Shown here in pieces: positions 10,601-20,798 of a stretch of 64,000 bases of DNA (position 1 is the stretch's first letter; each line of letters begins with the position of its first letter). The stretch is taken from positions 48,618 through 112,617 of the forward strand of contig JAPEVF010000100.1 in the NCBI GenBank assembly GCA_029747585.1, read 5' to 3'. Both the position numbers and the translations under genes were made by a program. This DNA is from Pleurotus djamor. Its lineage: Eukaryota; Basidiomycota; Agaricomycetes; Agaricales; Pleurotaceae. The notes beneath the pieces were generated by a model. That model searched no databases. It was not told the origin of the DNA and saw nothing but the letters and a program-made list of their open reading frames with translations.

Positions 10601-12099
10601 GCTTGTAAGACCCACGGGAGCGAAAAAACGATGAGACGTACCTAAAACTCCCTCGAGTCATCCGCAAATCGTTATTCCGCAATAAAACGAACTGTCCGAG
10701 GGCAGGGTTGTGTTGCTTCAAAGGAACGAGGATGTGGCGGACGGGGGGCTTCGTGCGATGGAAAAAATGGCGCATTTCTATATAGACATCGTGAGTGAGC
10801 ATCACCGAAGCAGAAGAAACAAGGAACAAACCTATTAACCCAGTAGAACCTCAATTTCGAAGGCTTGAAACGCAGCAGGCACCGATAAAATGGAGAACGT
10901 CTATACATACATCATCTATCAGCGCCGGAACGAGTTGTAGCAATTATAATGCTTACCTTTGCGACTCGCCGAGTTCGCGTAATGAGAGGGTTGATTCGTG
11001 GGGTTTTGGTTTGTTCTATCTCGTAGTCCCTGCGTGTCGTTCCGAAAGTTGGGAGAAGGGGAGGCGAGGGGTACCAGCAAAATGAAGAATTTCTGTATAT
11101 ATATCAGTGATCAGATCGAGTCTGAGACATGAAACGAACATGCTTACTAGTTCCCAGACCTTCCCACCGCGTAGTCGCCGAAATCCGAGGAAAAGATACG
11201 AAAACGTCGACTCGATCGGTTCCGTCTCGAACCGACGTCCTCAGATAGTTGTTGCGAGACATTTGGAAGACGATGAGAGGTTGAAAAGAAGAGAGGAGAG
11301 GAGAGGAAGATGGGAGCGAGATGGCATTGGATAGGCCGACGAAAACGTCGAGTTCATCGGCTCCGGGAAAAGGGAAAAAAGCTCCGAAAGAAAGGGAGAG
11401 TGTAAAAGATCCAGAATGAGAGTAAATAGACACTAGGGAGGGTGTGTGGTGGACAGGGAAGGCATGGGCGGCGGAACGATGGTGGTGGTGTGGAGGAAGG
11501 GAAGGAGTTTCAGAGTCCGATCGCCAAAGTGGAAAGCGCCGCCAAGTGCATCAGGGGCTCGGGAGTCAGGGTTCACCGAAAATTCAAGTCCACCTTTGTA
11601 TCCTCGTTTCCACTACTTTCTGTATTGTATTAGACTGTGGTAGATGTATCTGCCCGAGTATGAGTGGAAATGAGAGTGTTAGTCACAAAATTCCGGCCGC
11701 GCGAAGAAACTTTGTTCAAGTCTGATCTCCCCTTTTCTGCTCCTATCCCTCTTTCTCCTCCTCATTCTTCGTCGTTTCTACCTTCCTCACCACCGTACTC
11801 ACGCACTGGCTGCACAATTAGGCGCCCATGATACAGAAGAGACGTGTACCAGTCAGCAGCTGCCAGCAGAAACGGACAGGGATAACGGGGACCTCGATAA
11901 GCTGTCCCTCTCCTCGTCGTACCGTTATCGCTATTCTCTCGTTTCAAGCGGACACTTGGCCTTCTAGACTGTGGGTCCCTCGGCGCTAAGACCCTTCGCT
12001 TAGCTGCTAGCCGATATGGCATCATTCTTCGAATTTTTCTGCCCTTTTCCAAGGCCGTTTACTCGGAAACGCACGAATCCGCCTACCTCTCCGTCTCCC
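10601..12099. other. Non-coding stretch with degenerate minisatellite units
   Basis: Isolated AAAATGG/TATATAT units occur near 10764, 10887 and 11079, and GAAAACGTCGA motifs near 11203 and 11341. The open frames here (for example minus 11433-11104) show no family signature. I see no gene I can support. Confidence 0.4.
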
Positions 12100-12108
12100 T
12101 ATAAATAG
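12100..12108 (+). promoter_or_regulatory. TATA box upstream of the intron-rich non-coding stretch
   Basis: TATAAATAG at 12100-12108 is followed by a long pyrimidine-rich tract (about 12130-12250), the arrangement seen at many fungal promoters. The first splice-donor-like site follows at 12298. No ATG-started frame of useful length lies downstream. Confidence 0.55.
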
Positions 12109-12119
12109 TGGGCTGGTTT

Positions 12120-13112
12120 CGCCCTAGAGTCCCCATCTCCTCTCCTCCTCTCCTCTACTCCTTCTCTACTCTACTCTTCTCTACTCTCTCTCGTCTCCTT
12201 TCTCACATCTCTCCACTCATCCACCACTCCACCCCTCCATCTCTGACCTCGCTTTACCCAGCTATCCCGATTCCTGCTTCGTCGCAATGCCCCAGCTGTA
12301 AGTCTTTATAGTTCTCTAGATCACTAGTCTCGTTTCTAACCTTGGTATTTCTCCCTTTACTTTGATTATAGGCAACGCGATTTATCTACTTGACGGCTCG
12401 ATCAATTCAAAGGCAAGTCAATATTTCGGATTAGTGCCTTTGACTTTGACTCTAATCCCTTCTTTTGACAGTGATTACTTTATTTCATTTCTAAATGGTA
12501 AGCTCTCGTCGTTATCCAAACGTCTCAATTACTTTTCTGACTTGATTTCGCAGCTTTCGCAATCATCACTTGTACTCTAGAGTAGTCGGCTCGTCACTGA
12601 CTTTCCCATTACTACGGTGAGTGTACTCTAATGTCCAATTCTGTTTACACATTTTGTTTCTCGTTCTATTGATACTTCCACTTCTTACTTATTCTTGCGC
12701 ATCCAATTCATTTCCTTCAGCTCACTTCGTGTACATGTGAGTCATTAATATCATTTCAACCGCTACACAAATTTCTGATCATATTTCTAGTTCCTCCCTC
12801 CCTCCCTCTACTCTCCCTCGTCGTCGTCGTCGTCGTCGTCGTCGCCGGTGACGAAGACCTGTTTGGCGCTGTGGGTCACAGCGACTAGGTCAGGTACAAG
12901 GTATGTAATCGGCAAATTTTCATCCGTCCCGATACTTACGCAACTTCTGCCTTCGCCATTGTCCTCGTTAACCGACCGATCGAAACACAGATCCCCGATA
13001 ATTCTAGCTCACGACGAGACTCTGGGTCCGCTTCCACACCCTCTGAAGATCGGGGATGACTACAGCTACTCATCCCCATCTGCCTAGGTATCCCTTGAAA
13101 ACCAAGATTTCG
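12120..13112 (+). ncRNA. Candidate multi-intron non-coding transcript (5' part)
   Basis: Downstream of the TATA box a chain of splice-like junctions can be read: introns about 12298-12371, 12413-12471 (a GC-AG intron with donor AG/GCAAGT), 12498-12553, 12617-12720, 12737-12790, 12901-12990 and then 13113 onward. The segments between them are 16-200 nt and do not combine into an open reading frame. Intron lengths (55-105 nt), donors and pyrimidine-AG acceptors match those of the real genes in this window. This suggests a spliced non-coding RNA or a decayed gene. Transcription is inferred, not shown. Confidence 0.35.
12820..12845. repeat. (GTC)n microsatellite
   Basis: Eight or so uninterrupted CGT/GTC triplets lie inside one of the exon-like segments of the candidate non-coding transcript. 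Confidence 0.9.
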
Positions 13113-13829
13113 GTGAGTTATGACTTCATTTGCCATTTTGAGATTGCACTCACTTTTCTTTTCTGGATGCTGACAGCTGTCGCAGCCTTGCCAATGACCT
13201 CGAATGCGCCCACTCATCCCCATCTGCCTACACCTCCTCCCGTGTCGTCATCTTTGAACCTGAGTGCCGAAAATAATCATTTCGGTGAGCAATTGATTGG
13301 CCATGCATTTCGAGCTCACTTTGACTTGACATACTACTCATCCCCATCTACCTACACTCCTCCGGTAGGCTCACGGCACCCTTAGAACCAGAAGAATCGT
13401 CTCAGAGTTTAGGCGTCCCTGATTAAACTTCGGTGAGTAATGACTTCACGATCAATTTCATTCTCGCGTACTCAGCTCGTTTCAGGATGTCCAAGGCCTC
13501 GAGTACACATACTCATCCCCATCTGCCTACAGCTCCCACCGGCGAAGAGGCATGCCTTTGTTCCTTGACCCTGAAACTCTGATTCCGGTGAGTAATGACT
13601 TTGATCCTCATCCTCGCGAACTCACCTCTGTTGTTGGGATGTCAAAGCCTCACTAACGGCCTCGAGTATACCTACTCGTCTCCATGTGGCCGCACCTCAA
13701 CCCTGGTGAGTGCGTCATCCATTCCCAGAATGTTTCTGACCACATCAAACTTTTTCCTCCCCATCTAGAATCTTTGTTCCCATCCCCGGAGAGCGGAAGA
13801 GAGCGGCTCAAAGAGGTCTGTACCTCGAA
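13066..13829 (+). repeat. Tandem exon/intron-like modules, ~150 bp
   Basis: Splice donors GTGAGT/GTGAGC/GTAAGT occur at 13113, 13285, 13433, 13588, 13706 and 13829. The segments between carry the same core CTCATCCCCATCTGCCTA (13066, 13211, 13334, about 13508, and a diverged copy near 13672). Most donors share the context TTCG/GTGAGTAATGACTT. Some units encode similar peptides (YSSPSAY-like), but at least one exon-like segment (ending at 13432) has stops in all three frames, so the array is not one open protein. Confidence 0.65.
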
Positions 13830-16800
13830 GGTAAGTCCTAGAACCATCGTTCCTCAGATCTACAAAGAGCTGACATGAGTACCCGAGAGTTCAGTGACGA
13901 AAATAGAGGTTTACCCCCAAAAAACACAAAACCTTGAATTCTTCATCAAAGACGAAACGCGCATCAAAGCAAAGTAGGGTCCCAGTATGGTATGTCCCTG
14001 AGTAGTCTTGGATATTGTTTACGAAGGCTGATACCGAGTTCTTGACTAGGAATCCGAGTTTTCTTCCCCCGAGCCGAAACCTCGATTTCTCCATAAGAGA
14101 TGAATGCGATTGGTTGCGACCGGCTATTCCTAAAAGGTACGTGGTAAATAGATCTTCGTTCATGTTTACGAAAGGCTGACTGCAATACTCACTCTTCTAG
14201 ATCGAAATCGCTTCCCGACCGATCCAAAAACTTTGAATAAACGAGCAACGCCGTCATCTTGATGGTGGACTCCAGTTCCCCCAGGCTACGACGCTACTGG
14301 TGCGTCTACGATCGGGTTTTCAAGCCGTTGGTATTCGTTTTCAAAGCCACAGCTCGCACCTTCCCCATCATGCCGAAATGCTTCCCGAGCTCGAACGCAC
14401 GTAACGGTTGCCATAGAACGTGTCTGGTAGTCATATAAGATCATCAGTAAGTAGATCCATCACATTTCGGGAACGCTTCACTCACATTTTAATACTTTGT
14501 CTGTTACCTTCCATCCAGGGCAGGTTCTTTGATTCCGCCACGCACCCTTGAAGGAGAGGTCCAGACTGACGGGGAAATCGACGGTAAGCTATTCCCATCC
14601 ATTTATGATCGTCTACATTGAGGTTCATCATCTGTTTTTGTTTAGATTTTCCTCGGGGCCACAAACCACCTCCCCGCGCCGACTTGAGAAATCACGGAGA
14701 TACGGTGTACCTAGCGCCGTAAACAAGGTACCCAAGTGTTCCTGAGTCATATGTGAGTGGTTCCTGCAAGATTCAATGAATACTCACGCACCTATCATCG
14801 CATTTTCAGTATCTTTCCGTCTATGACAGAATGCTCGGTTCCTCCAGTAATTCTTGATGAGACGGCTTGTTCCGCATCGTCCCTGCATGGTACGTCGGTC
14901 GAGTACATTTTGGTATCGTTCCTGAATAGCTGACATCAAAAATAGAGATATGGCGGGGCACTTACCTCCTCCCTCATCCAAGAAACTCGAATACACGAAG
15001 AACACCAGACCTCTGGCCAAAGGTGACTATACGTCCAAGGTCGTATGGTATTGGCGCACGTATGACCAGGTTTACGAGAGGTAACGTCCAGATTTGACGA
15101 ATTCGTCCAAGAGAACGTCTCCTTGGACCGAATTTGTCAAAGCGCCGGAAACGTTCCGAAGACGGCGGGGTAACGACGGAGCACCTTTGGTGATGATATG
15201 TAAAAGTGTTTTCGCATCTTTGTAACGGATGAATCACTCACTTGTATCAACATTTCATGTTTAGCTTTCTAAATCCACGAAAATCTGAATCACCGAAAAG
15301 GAACGAAACGCTGGCCTAATGGGAGTGTGCCACACCGTTCCTGAACCACACTCGCATGTCCAGCCGAGTTTACGAAACGTTTGGCCGGGGGTATGACATT
15401 TTCCTAACAGGTCATCCATTCAGCGCAAAATCTGGAATTTTTCGATTTTGGCGGTCCAAAGCTGGATGGAACGGTTGGATTCTTGTTGTACCTTGAAGGT
15501 GAGTCGTCTATGAGTCATTCAGCATCGATTACACAGCACTGACATCGGTGTGGAGGACAGTACCTTTGGTTCTCTCCCCCACCAGCCACAAATCTTCAAA
15601 TTACGGACCAACGCCGAAACGCTGGCCAACCGAAACGATATATCCATGGTCCTATAACATGCGCGTGACTGTGGATGAGTTTACGAAAGGGTAGGGTGAG
15701 TTTTCAAAATTTCGACCAAGGAGGACGATCCAAGGTCGAAATTTCGAAACATGCTGGGAACGCCGGATGAACGCCGGGGGAAGGGTTGTAGGACCTATAC
15801 GAAAGGTATGTGAGTTGGTTCGGTGCTGTTATCGTCCGTCTTGCTGATGATTTTTCGATTTTTCGATTTTTCACCCTCCCGAGCAGAAATGTTGATGAGC
15901 TCGTTCGACTCTTGTCCGGTCGAGTCAATCGTTGCGGATCCTTGAAGGTATGTGGTACGTCCGTCTTTGCCTGCGCTTACGAGAGTCTGAACAAAGTATT
16001 TAGTAGTTCAGCCGGCACCCACCCTCGGAGCCGGCATCTTTGAAACTCAAAGAAATCACCCAACGCGCGCAAGGTATCGAAGGGAAAGGGTATATTGGGT
16101 GTATGGAAAACATATGTGAGTAATTAGGAATGATGTACGGACCTACCTTTGTCTGCTTTTGCCATGTTTCCGCTCACCCTCCCTTCCAGCACAACTTGCC
16201 CCATATCTCCTCCTCCTCAAAACGCGGCCGTCCAGCGACCATATATCCTTGTTCGTACATGTACGGCGCATCGTTGACCGAGTTTGCGAAAGGGTCGATG
16301 CGATATTGGGCTTGTCGTCGATAGGCGGCGTCTTGGGGACCAACCGTCGAATTTTTCGTGTTTTTCATCAGTAACGGCGCCGGAGAAGCTAGTAGAACGT
16401 ATGGACATGGTGAGTGAGTCGTTTCTGATGGATGCCGGATCTGTTTACTCACTTTGAAATGCCCGGTTGACCCACTCCCTCCCAGCAGTCTGCCTGCCAT
16501 AACTCTTCCGCATCGAAATGCGACCGTCTAGCGACACCACCCTCGTGTTCCTACGTGCTCAGAGTACGTCTGGCCGAGTTTGCGAAGGGCTTGGGCCAGA
16601 ATTGCGTCTGTCGTCGAAGAGCCGCCTCCGAAGGGGCAAGTTGGAAAATTGTCATTTCTTCGCACGGGAGCAGTGTCTGATGGGTTTTAGTGATTCGAGG
16701 ATCATTTGTGAGTCGATTATACGCATATTGAAGGGAGTTTGGTTGCTGTAGGGATGTGGTGACGGGCTGAGTAGGGGAGAGCCGAGTTTGGGTGGCTGTC

Positions 16801-16900
16801 GTTGTGGGAGAGGGAATCTGGTAGGGAGAGGCTTGGGGACATGTGCTGTACGTAGTGTAAGCCATAGCAAAGCATCGAAGCATGTACATTACTCACCGAC
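13829..16900 (+). repeat. Higher-order tandem array, ~300-bp unit with intron-like module
   Basis: A donor-like site followed by CTCAC and a pyrimidine-AG acceptor recurs at 13829, 14136, 14447, 14753, 15199, 15499, 15810, 16116, 16410 and 16708. Spacings are 307, 311, 306, 446, 300, 311, 306, 294 and 298, so one step is about 1.5 units. An independent landmark, GAGTTTACGAAAGG and variants, recurs at 15071, 15369, 15680, 15976, 16283 and 16579 (mean 302 bp). No reading frame survives across units. Sequence between landmarks has diverged strongly, so a simple repeat search may miss the array. Confidence 0.7.
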
Positions 16901-17256
16901 AATGAATATAGTTGACCCATTTGCAGCAAAACCACCACTTTGAGAGCGTGCGAGACAAGGATGCGAGGTAGGTCTTGATTGGCGCGGAGGGAAGAGGCTG
17001 GAGGGCGAATGGAGGGAAGGGAAGGGAGTGATGAGAGTGAATGGGAGAGTGTGAGTGCGAGGACATGTGTGGAGGGGTGATGGTGGTCAACGTCGAGGTC
17101 AAGGATGGTTTGACGGGGCGAGCTTGGAGGTCGAATGGGTCGCATACATGTTGGAGGTTGAGTTGGGAGTTGCTTAATCGGGAATTTGGAGGGGATTTGG
17201 GGATGGCTAGAGATGGGATTTGGTGACAGACTGGTGACAGTGGGTTTGTTCGTTGA
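16901..17256. other. No gene seen
   Basis: About 350 bp between the end of the tandem array and the second duplication copy. It is purine-rich on the plus strand, and the minus-strand frames are low-complexity Ser/His/Pro without family signals. Confidence 0.4.
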
Positions 17257-18960
17257 TAATTGCGTTGGCGAATTGATGGACGCTGCTCAAAGGCTGCTCG
17301 AAGGGGCTTGAGGGGCGCCTATTAAGACGCCTTTCAGACGCCCAGGAACAGCCCAAATTGGAGGCCCCGTCTTGTTTCCGTCACCACCTTTGCTGGGGAT
17401 TGCCTTGAAAGTATTTCCAGAGATGGCTCGAGGTATATACCATCTTTGTATGCCTACAGAATGCTTATCGTACTCATATAATCTATTCTACAGCGTCACT
17501 TCCTCCGGAGCTCTGGCTCGCCATCTTTCAGGAGCACCGCAGGATTTGCCACCATCCATCTGAGCTATATCCTCTTCTTTTTGTTTCGCGACTTACCCAT
17601 GAGCTTGTCTTGCCGCTGCTATACAACGACATCAGATTCACCACGGCCTCCAAAAAGGGAACGCGACTTACGCTTTCTCAATACGGCCATTCTCGCATGC
17701 CGCTTTATTCATTGACCCAGTCAGATATTCCTTCTCTCCACCGCAGCTTAGTCTACGGTGAAAGGGGACAATTCGCAACATCTCTTCTTTGTATGAACAT
17801 CCTCGAGGGATACGTGCGCGAACAACGATGGAATGAATTATTTCTTTCATTGGTCAGTCTGCGGCGTCTCTCGCTGACCCACATCACTGTTCCAACCATT
17901 CTTTCGTCTATATCCCACTCGGTCAACCTCACGCATCTCAGCCTCAATCAAGTCGACGTCGACAAGCTACAATTGATGACGTTCATAGAAGGTCACCCCC
18001 AGCTAATATTTCTGGAGCTCCAAAATATCTACACGCTCCCGCGCCGATTTTCAACTGGAAGCCTATCCTGTTTGAGGACGTTCCACGGGAGTTCTCTTCT
18101 GTGGCCTACTATCTGTCATATTCCATCGGTGGAAAATTTGTGCGGCAGTATCCACCGTGGATTTCGCAAGGAGTTTGCCACGAGACGAAGGATTCGCATC
18201 AACGGATGGGATCGACAGGACACAGTAGACTCGTTCTTATTGTCGTTATCTACCCGGATCCAGTACTTCAGCATCCCTCTTCAAGTGAGTAGGATACCTG
18301 TCGCTTGTAAATGGCCTAATGTCACCTTCCTCCCAGTCCAGTCCCGAGGTCACGAACCTCCTCCTTCAAATACCTCCGGACTCTCTTCAATATCTTCGAC
18401 TCACGGCCAACTTTTCAAAAATGGTGTCCTTGAATTACATTCACACCCTATTCGGACGATTCGCTTCATTGGCTATGATAGATGTCTTGACAGACAAGCT
18501 AGATAGTACATCATGGGTTGCTCGGCGTTATAATCGCGGTAATTCATACCCTTTGCGCACCATCGGTCTCAGAGATGCTGACTGCTGGGAGAATTGGTGG
18601 GAGCCTGTCGATGATGATCTGGGTCAGTCCTGATTCAACGCCCCTTGAAATCCAAATCCATATGCACTTTAATAGGTTGTCCATCAGGAATAACTCCGTA
18701 ATCACAACGAAGGTGTCTGTCTGATTTACTGCCGTAGCCCATTGTTTCAGGACAGATACATTGGTCCCACAATCGCAGTGTATCTCGCGACGCCCTCGCC
18801 ACGACACTTAGCAATAGGATACAGATACATCCCTTTCAGCGCACCTCTTCGGTCATGTCCTTGACCGCTTCCCACCATTCCTGCCAGTGTTCAAGGCTCT
18901 TTGGAATTCGAACGGACTGGGCGTTAGCATCTGTGCGAGAATAACGCTGCGCGTTTGACA
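17257..18960. repeat. Segmental duplication, copy 2
   Basis: Direct copy of 7468-9200. The homology covers the promoter-proximal region, the complete F-box gene and the 3' end of the adjacent minus-strand gene, then stops where copy 1 runs into unrelated DNA. Since the minus-strand neighbour is complete here, this is the likely parental locus. Confidence 0.85.
17423..18701 (+). CDS. F-box-like / leucine-rich protein, copy 2
   Basis: Exons 17423-17432, 17494-18284, 18337-18622 and 18688-18701 join to 366 residues. The structure is identical to copy 1 apart from one extra codon in exon 3 (DSTSW versus DRAW). F-box-like LPPELWLAIFQE lies at the N-terminus, with leucine-rich repeats behind it and a shared C-terminal WENWW..DDLGITP. 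Differences from copy 1 are mostly single substitutions, so the duplication is recent and both copies remain open. A role as an SCF substrate adaptor is inferred from the domain only. Confidence 0.85.
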
Positions 18961-20048
18961 CGGTCGGGCCATATGAACCCAAGGTGTCGGCCATTACATC
19001 GATCACAGCCAGACTTCGGAATTCATCAAAGAGGGCCTGTGCATCACGTAGCTCAATCGATGGGCTCGTGCGATCCCTACGCAGTTGAAGGTACCGGAGT
19101 GACTGGATCGACATACGGATGATAATGTTGAGAATGGAATCCTACAGGATATGTCAGTATTGTTGAGAACATTAACTCCAAGTTGGTGCTTACTTGTAGA
19201 GGAAGGCTGAGGTATTGGAGACCCGAAAGGGGCGACAAAAACGAAGATAGCAGAGCCTCATCCCAAAAGTCCCACACACAGACCCTCATGAGAAATGCCC
19301 CGGCCTTCGTGGGGCATTCCCCCGCCAAACGCCCAGACAAGCTTTCGAGCCTGGGCGATGCACGTAGTATTCCATCCCAGAGAATGGAGGGTCCGTGGAA
19401 AGTGCGCAGGCAAGGCAGACTCCCGGGTTCAAGTGGCTGGTCAAACGCACGACACGCAGAATCGACCTCTAGGAACTCCAAGCCCCGCTGATTCTCAAGA
19501 AACGCCAGCGAATCCCCTCTACTAAAAGTGAACCCGCGAAGGCTGAGATGAGTAAGAGCAGGAAATGTGATTGAAGATGGGATGAATAACACGATGACTG
19601 GGCCATTAGGACGAGTTCCTAGGTGAAGGCGGCGTAGCTTGGTGAGGGAGCGGAATATCTGGATCCAGAGATAGTCGAATTCAATAATGGTTGCGAGAGT
19701 TATGTCCTCCACCACGAGGGACACTGTCAATGATCCGTTTCCGCGCTTGGTGAGGCTGTGGTGGAGGCTTTGGAAAGCCGAATCCGTAGGCCAATTTGAA
19801 GACTGACGAGCTGGACTACCATATGAGGGCAATCTTATCCTGATGTCTTTGTATAGCAGTGGCCGCACGAGGAGGTAGAATGAGCGAGAGACCAGGAGGA
19901 AGGGATACAGCGAGTTTGGAAGATAATCATGAATTTCTTGGAAGACGGCAAGCCATACGTCGGAGTCTAGCGCATCAGCTACATTGTTTGGGACGTTAGT
20001 CTTTTCTGAGGGCTCAGTGTAGAGTTGAACATCGATACCTTTCGCCAT
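18836..20048 (-). CDS. F-box-like / leucine-rich protein, diverged paralogue
   Basis: Two exons on the minus strand (20048-19194 and 19141-18836) join in frame through a 52-nt intron to 386 residues. The intron sits at the same place as the second intron of the two plus-strand paralogues, right after LPLQ. The N-terminus has DVWLAVFQEIHDYLPNSLYPFLLVSRSFYLLVRPLLYKDI, read here as an F-box-like domain (quoted in pieces: DVWLAVFQE, LYPFLLVSR, RPLLYKDI). Leucine-rich segments follow (LRRLHLGT, LTHLSLRGF, LEFLEVDS, LRTFHGPS). It converges on the F-box gene at 17423-18701, whose stop is 135 bp away. An incomplete copy of its 3' end lies at 9084-9200. Confidence 0.82.
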
Positions 20049-20765
20049 GATAGCAAAAACGATAAAATGATCGGATTCGGATTCGGTGTTAGAGGGTTGT
20101 GTGGGATTTAGAGCGCACGAGCCTCCAATGAACCAAGGCCAGGCGTAGCATAAACTATCGGGGGTCGGTCTTGATGGGCTAGGAGAAATATGGACCGCAA
20201 CACAACATCTGTGGCTAGGCTGCCACTATGTACAACAAAAGTGATCGGAATTATTTTGGAATTTAGTTGAAGTCGCTGCCTGTATTGACAGGGATTCCGG
20301 AGCGGGGTCTACTAGAGACAAGCTATAGAAGCTCGGAGCTTCGAAGTAAGCAGTGAGCTGCTCTAGCCAAGGTCAAGTTTCAATCTTCAAGCTTCACAGC
20401 GGTTCGACGGTACGAACTCGGCGTCAACCTGACTTCAACTTTTTCTGTAAAAATGATGTTCAGGGGCTATTTCTCTAGACTCAGGGGGTTTGAATTCGGC
20501 TTCTCGGTCAAGTTGTGCAATTTGCATCTGACTGCATCAGCGCATCATCGCATGGGCTCAAGTCCGGTCTCTTCCAGCAAAACGGCTTGAAAGCCCGTAC
20601 GCTCTCAGCGCTGAATCTTACTCAATGTTGTCAACCGTCACAGCCTTGCGGCCCCACACGTTTGCCTTCCATCACCGCAACATCACCACAGTCTTGCCAT
20701 ACTCCCCGTCGGGCGGTCATAACTGGCCCCAGGGAGAAATCATACCGCCGCAGCCCTTTTTGATC
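20049..20765. other. Intergenic, no gene seen
   Basis: About 715 bp between two divergent genes. Only short frames occur. It should hold the promoter of the minus-strand F-box gene and of the Ser/Thr-rich gene. Confidence 0.45.
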
Positions 20766-20775
20766 TATATAAATA
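20766..20775 (+). promoter_or_regulatory. TATA-like box before the Ser/Thr-rich gene
   Basis: TATATAAATA lies only about 25 bp before the ATG at 20799. That is too close for a normal leader, so either the leader is extremely short, the true start is further downstream, or the box is not used. Confidence 0.4.
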
Positions 20776-20798
20776 CCTCCTCAAAATGACTACTTACC

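Noticed and set aside
10152..10829. Long minus-strand frame with ~30-residue repeats (and plus-strand frames 10305-10645)
   Set aside because: The open frames follow directly from the 90-bp minisatellite (a multiple of three) and exist on both strands; unit lengths of 92 bp break the frame, and no family signal is present.
16551..17145. Overlapping minus-strand Ser/His/Pro frames
   Set aside because: Low-complexity content from purine-rich plus-strand DNA, overlapping the tandem array, with no splice or family evidence.
9200..17256. Possible large transposon between the duplicated F-box copies
   Set aside because: No transposase, reverse transcriptase, terminal inverted repeats or target-site duplication were seen; the direct copies are a host gene duplication, not LTRs.
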